Shown here: in pieces, positions 8,601 to 15,126 of the stretch
Numbering within the stretch: the stretch's first letter is position 1
Layout of the letters: every line of letters begins with the position of its first letter
Assembly: GCF_003815675.1 (NCBI RefSeq)
Contig: NZ_CP033918.1
Coordinates: 1,178,001-1,242,000, forward strand
Length of the DNA: 64,000 nt
From: Chryseobacterium sp. G0186
GTDB taxonomy: Bacteria; Bacteroidota; Bacteroidia; Flavobacteriales; Weeksellaceae
Direction: 5' to 3'
Translations under genes and position numbers: made by a program
Notes under the pieces: model-generated
What the model saw: the letters and a program-made list of their open reading frames with translations, nothing else
What the model was told of the DNA's origin: nothing
The model's database searches: none

Positions 8601-9301
8601 TCTGCATTTTCTGTGGCACTTAACACCTTTCTTACGAGAATGGTTTGTCCCCTGCCGTTCTTGAACTCAATGGTCTTGTTTTCGTCTTCATCGGTGACCA
8701 CATTCTTGTAGAGCTGTCCGGCCTTGTAGTTTCCATTTTCGGAATCAGGGTCAGTGGCCGGGTTGAGTTGGGACTGGATCTCTCCATTCAACCAGGAGGT
8801 AGTGGCAACAAACTTTTTGACCTCTCCGATGGTATTGACCTCATACTGGAATTTTACAGGCTTGGCTGCCCAGTCGTTGCCGACCTGAATCTGCTGCTGG
8901 ATTCTGCTCAAGGGTGAGCTTTCGAGGATCTTTTCTGAGTAAATCTTCTCTGAACCATAGGGCGTATTGGCAGCATTGGCCAATGGATCCGGAATGATGG
9001 CTCCATTCTGGGTTCCGGATTGGGGAACAGGAAGATAGTCTATGGTCTGTCTTCCAAAGCCATCGTATTCAATCTTGGTGGCAACATCCCGACCCAGTGG
9101 GGAGGCTTTTACATTCACGATCTGCTTGGGTCTGCCCAGTCCGTCAAAGTACTGGACAGTTTCTATTTGTCTGGCGGTGGTACTTGTGGTGGTGACTGCC
9201 TCAAGATAGGTCTTGGATTGGATGTAGTTCTCGGTGGAGGTAAGCTGTGCAAACACCGATTGGGTGATCAGCATCCCTATAGGAATAATTATTTTTTTCA
9301 T
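5675..9301 (-). CDS. Full-length RHS repeat protein with DUF6443 N-terminus and PLA2-like C-terminal tip
   Basis: A 1208-residue exported RHS protein. It has a Sec signal peptide (cleavage about VFA|QL), then a DUF6443-like region (TVQYFDGLGRPKQIV). YD/RHS repeats fill most of residues 150-860 (for example YDKTDRLILTQD and YAYDGLNRLTAGYY), forming the expected beta-strand shell. The core ends FIDPDGM near residue 970. The tip of about 238 residues contains TYPGGDNPK and, about 30 residues later, IGHDKRYDN, followed by GADYKF. That order matches the calcium loop and His-Asp catalytic pair of phospholipase-A2-like domains. The shell is noticeably more GC-rich than the tip. It is the third gene of an operon, 5 bp after the SpvB-like gene, and overlaps a lipoprotein gene. 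RHS identity is certain; the PLA2 function is an inference from motifs. Confidence 0.9.
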   Translation of the reverse strand: MKKIIIPIGMLITQSVFAQLTSTENYIQSKTYLEAVTTTSTTARQIETVQYFDGLGRPKQIVNVKASPLGRDVATKIEYDGFGRQTIDYLPVPQSGTQNGAIIPDPLANAANTPYGSEKIYSEKILESSPLSRIQQQIQVGNDWAAKPVKFQYEVNTIGEVKKFVATTSWLNGEIQSQLNPATDPDSENGNYKAGQLYKNVVTDEDENKTIEFKNGRGQTILVRKVLSATENADTYYVYNEYDQLAFVIPPLASVSGFPDLSTLDKLCYQYHYDGRNRLVEKKLPGKGWEYMVYDKTDRLILTQDANLKLQNKWIITKYDQLGRVAYTGFLTTGGGRVGRQNEINNLVIAEERSTTGFTRNGMTVYYTDTYFVGEVQTILSVNYYDTYPQGSPAANNQFSEALLTDNMAQPRNTKGLPLASYVKNIEDDNWTKTFTWYDTRGRAIETHSINHLGGYTRTESKLHFAGVAQNTVTRHLRRVGEPEVTVKERFNYDSQNRLLKHYHQVDYWPEQLLVENSYNELSQLKNKVVGGNLQSIDYAYNIRGWMTDINPAQMSLPDLGGKLFTYKIKYNQKNGTTNPDQAQFPGKNVKPMYNGNIVEVDWRAVESLGANPPLEPKRYSYAYDGLNRLTAGYYQNPSNPWSKEHTEVMDYDLNGNITKLYRTSAMNGTTAMVIDELVYNYGPPTSLGNRLLDVKDNRNNKAGYEGGGNTIAYDPNGNMTDMLDKQITSIGYNFLNLPRTLNIGYDPVTTQIKTNYRTDGVKLRKENTTNSSGVAGVSWTKEITDYLDGFQYLNKTSSGGAVEMLSRETRFALEQQAFSVADRIVIPPVDGDGGIVKNPHNPELQFFPTAEGFYDYQKKMYIYQYKDHLGNVRVSFGKNSSGAFEITDANDYYPFGMNHLKTGNAFFGVGSYKNHKYNGKELQETGMYDYGARMYMADLGRWSVVDPLAETSRRWSPYTYAYNNSVRFIDPDGMQNKDWVERGSQIFYDASVKSQADATAAYGENAKHLGEGSTVTSVTNGQADGEFQYTLHNNGTVTDAGGNVIDNTQDIEVRDKTIFSNCSDCLNPGTLNKNLFGLTYPGGDNPKTYGGDWSYQYSPLLQSEYPAIGHDKRYDNLGTEGAMGLFTDTRAIGADYKFVAQELKIALNPFNGAISTDKKAAGMLGVGLGIAAAPKTIFKLATDGNAFYNIYQDYKTSNKGVSNTPKK
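6424..6718 (-). repeat. RHS core repeat, copy C (within the full-length gene)
   Basis: The copy of the RHS core inside the full-length RHS gene. It differs from copies A and B by a short indel near SFGKNSSGAF (SFGMNNGTGAF in the others) and by scattered substitutions. Recombination with copy A or B would swap the PLA2-like tip for theirs. Confidence 0.9.
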
Positions 9302-9306
9302 CAGTC

Positions 9307-12300
9307 TTAGTTTTTATAGTGGTAGTTGAATTCTTTTAGGATGTTATTATTTGCATCCACTACAGATTGCAGTCTGTTCATTGAATCATATTTGTAGTAT
9401 TCCCTGATTCCTGATGGTGGCGTGATGCTTCTTACGCCTATCAGAGGATCATAGGTGTAGGTGGTGATCTGATAGCCTGGCAGACTTTCCCTGAATGTCT
9501 TAAATGTATCCAGTAAGCTCGTTTCATCATTACCCGGGCCAGCCTGGCCATCAGCATCAGTGGCATTGACGATGGTGCTGATCAATGAGGCAGGAATATT
9601 TTCCAGTTTGGCATTCTCAATCTTGGCAATGGGCTTGGTTTTGCCATATCCCCAAATGATCACCGTTGATAAGCCTCCCTTGGTGGTATACTGTTGCAGA
9701 TTGCCACTGGAATCATAAAGATCATAGGAAACCTCCGTGGAGAGGGAACTGCTTTCATGGTTATAGGAAAGCTCGGATACAGGAAGTACCAGATTACTGG
9801 TCTGGGCATTCTTGGTGTAAACTGTACCGGCCTTGGAAGTCACCTTTCCGTTTTCCTTAACTTCAGTCTGAAGCGGAATACCTACCATATTGGCAGCAAT
9901 CATATCGGTATTGTTCTGCTCATGGGCATACTGGTAGCTTGTCTCCTGAATGGTCTTATCCGGAAAGGTGGTGACACTTTTGGTAAGGTTGTTGTGCATG
10001 GAGGAGGTATAATCAAGCTCCTCCTTGGTAATTAATCCACCATTTTCAAGGTATTTGGTTGAGGTCTTGCTAAGCAGCTTATAAGGTGATGCCTCCAGGG
10101 AATAAAGACCCCAGTCAAAATTATTATATATTGTATTACTAGTGTTGACTATATTAACAACTTCACTATAGGATAATCCCTTTAATATTGTAATACAGTT
10201 GCTCGCCGGATTATCGGAGATACATTTATCAGGATACGTATAAACATAGGTTTCCTGTCCAATTTTATTGAATACTCCGTTTTTGAATTCAAAAATCTCT
10301 TCCTTATTAAGCTGTCCATAAGTATGGCTCTTATCATCAGGCGGAGGAAAAGGTATTTTATTGAAATTAGGATTGGCAATAGGCTTGTTAAAATACTGAA
10401 CTGTTTTTCCATTGGGTACACCTGAAGCATTCTTTTCCATCTTTTCCACTCTTCTGTAGACCAGATTTTGTCCTTTTAGTTTAGACAAAGGATTGGATCC
10501 TTGGGAATAGATGACCCCAAAGCTATTCGTGGCACCTACAAATGGAAGTGTAAGTATAGTCCCCGATGTTGTTCCATCTTCATTGACATAGGCAAACTCT
10601 TGCGTGTAGCTATTAACATTGTCATTTGTGATGATTTTTTTCACCCGCTGTCCTCCTACCAAAATAGGAGGCGGTATTGGACCTGTCTCAGGTATTTTCT
10701 CCTCCCATTGCATTCCCGCAGAAAAGAAATAAGGTACCTCAAGATTATCGGGATCTTCTGTATGTCCATTGCTCTTTGCAGTAAGCACATGATTTCCAAT
10801 CGTTAAGGAATTCGCATTGAAAGTCCCCGAACCAGGATTAAGCCAATTGCCATCCAGTGTCACAATATAGTTACAGGTTGATGAATAGGGACCATTTGGG
10901 CAATTGCTGATCTTAACCTGAGCTTTAAAAGAGTTATCCACTATGGGAGCATCCACCGTAAATGGGATTTCATATTTTCCGTTTCCTTTATAATTCATTG
11001 GCATTCTATTGAGTCGTACTGACTTGGAAACGGAATTCATGGCTGACGGAATCATTAAATCGTAGTTAACAGGGCGATTAGATACATTACTTTCATATTC
11101 ATATTCTGAAAAACCTCCTGTTGGGTAAGTTACTTTTGTTAATAGCCCGATGGATGCATACTGTGGCTCTACTGTAAGTTTTTTCTTTTCAGTTCCGGAA
11201 AACATGTAATCCCCATTATTTCCTTCATTATAATACCCCCATATATCCTGTGAAGCAGAAAACCTGTTGGGCAGGATCTCTGAATTATAATCAAATGAAT
11301 AATAGTTTTCGTAACTTCCGTTTTGAATATTCAACCTTTTCACTCCTCTTAATCGCAATCTTTTATTTTTATAAATATTGGTAGCATTTGAGACGATGGA
11401 GACATAGGAGGGCAATGACTGCGTTTCATCATAGTAGTCATAAAAGAGCTGAAACTGCTTGACAAGCTTTCCATAGTTGTCATACACCTTGATGAACTTC
11501 AATAGATCAGCCTTACCACTATTGCTTACCAGATCCTCTCTTTCAGCACTGTATTCAAATGCCACTTTTTCAAAGGGTGTAATAATTTCCTTTATAACCT
11601 TAAAGTCTTCTTTACTTCTTATAAGAGACAGCGCGTCATTTGTTTCATCTCCTCTTGAAATATATACACTGGAAGAGTTTTGATACCCAAGAGTAGCTGT
11701 CTGGTCTTTACTGGTTATTCCTGTCAGATACCATGAATCATTAATATTGGGGGAGCTATTGGCTTGCTGTGTTGACGGTGATGGAGACTTAATAACTTTA
11801 GTTGAAGAGACAGATTTGCTTGAATACTGCTGATCAAAATTAAATTCTGTACCATCATTGAGGGTAACATTCCATTTATTGGCTCCCTTAATAATTTTTG
11901 TATCATCCTTTTGCTGGGGAATATAGCTATTGTTATTATAGTTGTAGAAAAATGGAATTGTATTCCCAAAATAATTAATGTTGTAATTGTCGGTTTCCAG
12001 ATCATCTCCTGTATAGGGCTGGGTAACGTATTGATGATTGTATAGAATAGCATTTCTTCCATCTATCGTGGTGGTATTGATGTATTGCTGAATAATATTG
12101 CTGGAGTTTCCATCTATCTTATCTTTTACCTCCTGAGTCAATACACCGCTATTATTAATAGACCACCCCAACCCCACAGAGGTAGCCATCTGCCCTACCT
12201 TGATCCCGGAAGCATCATATTGCAGCTTGATAGGCAACTCAAGATCTCCTACACGAATGGAATGAAGCAACACTCCTATACTGGGAGTTCCGGTAGACAG

Positions 12301-12447
12301 GTTCACCGATTGCTTGTCAAATAGTCCAAGAGCATTGGCGTCCAGGTTGGGAGCTATAACCTTGGGAACCATTTTGAGAGCATCCTGTTGTGCATGTACG
12401 GTTCCCATCATAAGCAATATACCTATGGGAATAATTATTCTCTTCAT
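9307..12447 (-). CDS. Exported SpvB/RHS-like protein, partner of the RHS toxin
   Basis: A 1046-residue exported protein. The signal peptide (MKRIIIPIG..., cleavage about VHA|QQ) closely resembles that of the next gene. The N-terminal third has LQYDASGIKVGQMATSVGLG, the glycine-rich signature at the start of SpvB/TcdB-like and Bacteroidota RHS-associated proteins. The C-terminus ends in RHS-type YD repeats (EYYKYDSMNRLQSVVDANNN) without a core or toxin tip. It probably forms part of the shell or anchoring complex of the toxin. Gaps of 14 bp and 5 bp to its neighbours indicate one operon. The family assignment is good; its exact role in delivery is inferred. Confidence 0.82.
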   Translation of the reverse strand: MKRIIIPIGILLMMGTVHAQQDALKMVPKVIAPNLDANALGLFDKQSVNLSTGTPSIGVLLHSIRVGDLELPIKLQYDASGIKVGQMATSVGLGWSINNSGVLTQEVKDKIDGNSSNIIQQYINTTTIDGRNAILYNHQYVTQPYTGDDLETDNYNINYFGNTIPFFYNYNNNSYIPQQKDDTKIIKGANKWNVTLNDGTEFNFDQQYSSKSVSSTKVIKSPSPSTQQANSSPNINDSWYLTGITSKDQTATLGYQNSSSVYISRGDETNDALSLIRSKEDFKVIKEIITPFEKVAFEYSAEREDLVSNSGKADLLKFIKVYDNYGKLVKQFQLFYDYYDETQSLPSYVSIVSNATNIYKNKRLRLRGVKRLNIQNGSYENYYSFDYNSEILPNRFSASQDIWGYYNEGNNGDYMFSGTEKKKLTVEPQYASIGLLTKVTYPTGGFSEYEYESNVSNRPVNYDLMIPSAMNSVSKSVRLNRMPMNYKGNGKYEIPFTVDAPIVDNSFKAQVKISNCPNGPYSSTCNYIVTLDGNWLNPGSGTFNANSLTIGNHVLTAKSNGHTEDPDNLEVPYFFSAGMQWEEKIPETGPIPPPILVGGQRVKKIITNDNVNSYTQEFAYVNEDGTTSGTILTLPFVGATNSFGVIYSQGSNPLSKLKGQNLVYRRVEKMEKNASGVPNGKTVQYFNKPIANPNFNKIPFPPPDDKSHTYGQLNKEEIFEFKNGVFNKIGQETYVYTYPDKCISDNPASNCITILKGLSYSEVVNIVNTSNTIYNNFDWGLYSLEASPYKLLSKTSTKYLENGGLITKEELDYTSSMHNNLTKSVTTFPDKTIQETSYQYAHEQNNTDMIAANMVGIPLQTEVKENGKVTSKAGTVYTKNAQTSNLVLPVSELSYNHESSSLSTEVSYDLYDSSGNLQQYTTKGGLSTVIIWGYGKTKPIAKIENAKLENIPASLISTIVNATDADGQAGPGNDETSLLDTFKTFRESLPGYQITTYTYDPLIGVRSITPPSGIREYYKYDSMNRLQSVVDANNNILKEFNYHYKN

Positions 12448-12461
12448 TATTATCAGTTTTT

Positions 12462-14060
12462 TTATTTCTTAATCAGCTTTGCATTCGCTGTTTTATTGTT
12501 ATCAGTTTTTATGGTCACCAGATACGCTCCCTGAACCAAGGCCTGGGTATTGATCTTGGTTACTCTGTTCTTGGTTTTCAGGTTCTGAAGCTGTCTTCCG
12601 CTCATGTCATACAACAGGATATCAGCATCCTTGAAGTCAAAGCCGATTTCTACATAGGCATAGTCGGATACAGGGTTCGGGTAGATCTTGATGTCATATT
12701 TCTCAATCAGGTCGTTAACCTGCCTGTCTCCAAGCTTTACAATCTTCCAGTTCTCCTTGCCCAATTCCTCGGCACTGGTCCCGGCTAGAATAATGGAGCC
12801 ATCACGGTTTAGTCTCAAATCTGAAAGTCTTTCCTCCCGTTTTTTTGATTCTCCCTTGATGTGCTTTCGCCACTGCTCATTTCCATTTCCATCCAGATAC
12901 AGCAACCAGAATGTCTCATCATCTTTTTCCATTCTTCCCTCAGCCTGGGTATAGCCACCCAGCAAAATTCCTTTGGTTATATCCTGGCTCTGAATAGCAT
13001 TCATGCCCATTAATAGATCCCTGTTTCCAAAGGTGTAGGATTTCTGCCACTGCTCATCGCCACGCTCGTTCAAGGAAACCAGCCAAAGGTCTGTTCCCTC
13101 TTCAACGCCAACGGTCTTGTTTCCTGATCTTTCGGATCTGGATTCTCCACCAATAAGGTAGCCGTTTGAGGTTAATGACAGGGTTCTGATGTGGTCATCT
13201 CCCTTGCCGCCAAGGTTCTTTTCCCATTCCATTTTTCCGGTTTTGTCGAGCTTGATGATCCAGTAGTCGCCCTCGCCGAAGTTCTCACTTTGTTTTTGTA
13301 CAGCTGTCAGTTGTCGGGTGTCGGATGTATTTTGAGTGTTTTGTGTATTATTGGGCTGAGTTGGTACGGCTGAGCTTCGGGAGTACACTCCCAGTAAGGC
13401 GCCTCCATCCTTGGTGGGGATCATCTTTTCAACTTCATCAAGGCCTCTTCCGCCCAGAATCAGTTGGGATAGTTCTTTTCCGTTCTTGTCGAGTCTGGTA
13501 ATCCAGACATCTTTGGAACCATAGCCCTTGGGGGAATTCTGCACGTTTCCGGCCACGATGAATCCGAGATCTGTGGTTTGGATAACGGCTCTGGCTTCTT
13601 CATCGGATGCTGACCCTAAAGTTTTCTGCCATAATTCATCTCCAAATTCATTGATTCGGATCAGCCATACGTCTGAACCTCCCCTGGAATCGTCTTTTTT
13701 ATCCAGTCCTTTGCCTGAATAGGAGGTTCCTGCCAGCAAAAATCCGCCATCTTGTGTGGTTACGGTGGCTGAAAGGTAATCATGGTTTTGTCCTGAAAAG
13801 TATTTCTCCCAGGCTTGTTCTCCCTGCTGATTGAGTTTTATGACGTGAAAATCGTAACCGTTATTCTGCTTGTTGCCTTGCTGTAATTTATCGGCCTGAA
13901 TGGAACTTCCTGTGATAAGGTATTGCTGATCGATGGTGGTGGTTACCTGGCTTAGAAAGTCCTGGGTGGAGGATTTGATGTCCTTTTGCCACAATACTTC
14001 CTGGGCAGATACACCCAACACAGTGCATAGGGTACATGCACCGAAATAAAGCTTTTTCAT
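12462..14060 (-). CDS. T9SS-sorted beta-propeller surface protein
   Basis: A 532-residue secreted protein, first gene of the RHS operon. The signal peptide ends VSA|QE. Residues about 25-450 hold repeated units of the form W-x-K-x-(L/F)-G-G ... D ... (T/S)xDGG(F/Y)(L/I)xG, typical of Flavobacteriia beta-propellers. The last 80 residues are a type-A T9SS sorting domain beginning IYPNPVSDYAYVEI, with YDMSGRQLQNL and ending in Lys, which targets the protein through the outer membrane for surface attachment. Its place ahead of the two RHS genes suggests a surface adhesin or scaffold for the toxin. T9SS sorting is well supported; the link to RHS is by operon only. Confidence 0.88.
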   Translation of the reverse strand: MKKLYFGACTLCTVLGVSAQEVLWQKDIKSSTQDFLSQVTTTIDQQYLITGSSIQADKLQQGNKQNNGYDFHVIKLNQQGEQAWEKYFSGQNHDYLSATVTTQDGGFLLAGTSYSGKGLDKKDDSRGGSDVWLIRINEFGDELWQKTLGSASDEEARAVIQTTDLGFIVAGNVQNSPKGYGSKDVWITRLDKNGKELSQLILGGRGLDEVEKMIPTKDGGALLGVYSRSSAVPTQPNNTQNTQNTSDTRQLTAVQKQSENFGEGDYWIIKLDKTGKMEWEKNLGGKGDDHIRTLSLTSNGYLIGGESRSERSGNKTVGVEEGTDLWLVSLNERGDEQWQKSYTFGNRDLLMGMNAIQSQDITKGILLGGYTQAEGRMEKDDETFWLLYLDGNGNEQWRKHIKGESKKREERLSDLRLNRDGSIILAGTSAEELGKENWKIVKLGDRQVNDLIEKYDIKIYPNPVSDYAYVEIGFDFKDADILLYDMSGRQLQNLKTKNRVTKINTQALVQGAYLVTIKTDNNKTANAKLIKK

Positions 14061-14123
14061 TCTCAGTTTTTAAGGTATTATTGGTCTATTAAATTTTGTC
14101 CGAATTTAACACTTTTTAACAAG

Positions 14124-14131
14124 CAAATCTA
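14124..14131 (-). promoter_or_regulatory. Probable -7 promoter element of the RHS operon
   Basis: The minus strand reads TAGATTTG, a full match to the Bacteroidota -7 motif TAnnTTTG, about 64 bp before the T9SS-protein start. The -33 region is weak (TTTT). An inverted repeat AATGAAT/ATTCATT (14131-14137 and 14154-14160) lies just upstream of the -7 element and could be an operator. Confidence 0.5.
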
Positions 14132-14591
14132 ATGAATGGAATTTAATTTTAAAATTCATTAATAAAAGTATTTTCTTATTATATCTCAACTTTTTCTTCG
14201 CTATACAAAGCTACAACTGCATAGCGACAGAGTGTGACGTATTATATTATATTGCCCAAATATTCACAAATAATTTCGGGCTTATATTCTTTAGTTTTTA
14301 AGTTTTGGCTAAAGCCGGATGAATAAGGTTAATCTGTTTTTGAGCAGGCTAAAGCCCGCTCCTATTGATAAAACAATGTAGATATGTGTTTAATGAATGT
14401 ATAATTCATAATTCATAACTGAATTCATATTTTCCTCTTAGCCTCGATAGAAACGGTTACCACGCAACAGGAGTTTGAAGAGCCGGAGGGTTTGGAAAGA
14501 GGAGAAGTGGCGTGAGGAGTATGAGTGGATAGCGGGATAAAGCTCCTAAAAAGATTAAAAATGGGGTATCACTCTATCATCTTATCCGCAT
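14132..14591. other. Gene-free region with dispersed repeats
   Basis: There is no credible coding frame between the RHS operon promoter and the next gene. The segment holds an intergenic repeat at 14307-14368. A block at 14437-14560 is more GC-rich than its surroundings, beginning GCCTCGATAGAAACGG and ending near ATAGCGGGATAAAGCTCC. It looks like a structured or decayed dispersed element. Nothing else was recognised. Confidence 0.5.
14307..14368. repeat. Dispersed GGCTAAAGCC repeat, copy 1
   Basis: Two GCTAAAGCC boxes (GGCTAAAGCCGG and GGCTAAAGCCCG) about 35 bp apart are followed by CTCCTATTGA. The same layout appears at 18241-18300, where the second box is followed by TTTCTATTGA. GGCTAAAGCC is nearly self-complementary, so the unit resembles a REP-type intergenic element. 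Confidence 0.65.
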
Positions 14592-14620
14592 AAAAAAAGC
14601 CACTCTTTCGAGTGACTTTT
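14592..14620 (-). terminator. Terminator of the PUL operon
   Basis: On the minus strand AAAAGTCACTC pairs with GAGTGGCTTTT and is followed by a run of T. It lies just past the stop of the last gene of the polysaccharide locus. Confidence 0.8.
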
Positions 14621-14640
14621 GATTTTTAAAGAATCTGGTT

Positions 14641-15030
14641 TTATTGATAGATTACAACATTATCCTTTTTAAGCTGATACCCGCTTTTTTTGTAAGGAAC
14701 TAATACATAATCATCTTTTTTCCAAGCTTTTGATTTTCCTGCTCTGGTAAGAATTACGCTTCCCCCTTCTGCATCTTTAACGAAAACCTCTGCTTTTTTC
14801 TTGTCTTTACTAAAAATAACGGCTGCGATATAACTTCCTTGTGAAGAAACCTCTTTTAATTTGATTTTTTCTTCAAAAGTCCTAATACAGTCTTTTTTGA
14901 TCTCTGAATAGGTATATCCTGCCGACCCAATGCATCCGTGGGCATCTCTATCGCCACCTAACATAGGTTTTTGTTGTGCGAATACTAAAGTACCAAGGAA
15001 CATTGCGCTAAGTAAAATTGTTTTTTTCAT
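14641..15030 (-). CDS. Small secreted protein with a DxHGCIGSAGY motif
   Basis: A 129-residue exported protein. The signal peptide ends VFA|QQ, followed by a conserved-looking segment GGDRDAHGCIGSAGYTYS with a second Cys in KDCIRTFEE. The two cysteines could form a disulfide. The C-terminal half is Lys-rich and probably a small beta domain. I chose the ATG at 15030 because a signal peptide starts there, while the 23 codons upstream encode an unlikely Ile-rich stretch. It is the last gene of the PUL operon. I have seen similar motifs in small exported proteins but cannot name a function. Confidence 0.65.
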   Translation of the reverse strand: MKKTILLSAMFLGTLVFAQQKPMLGGDRDAHGCIGSAGYTYSEIKKDCIRTFEEKIKLKEVSSQGSYIAAVIFSKDKKKAEVFVKDAEGGSVILTRAGKSKAWKKDDYVLVPYKKSGYQLKKDNVVIYQ

Positions 15031-15126
15031 GTTGTTTTGAATTATTATGATAATTATTCTGGTTATTATTAAAAACCATGCCAAAAAAACATAAAACAAA
15101 TTCTTGTGAATAACTTTTTTATTTTC

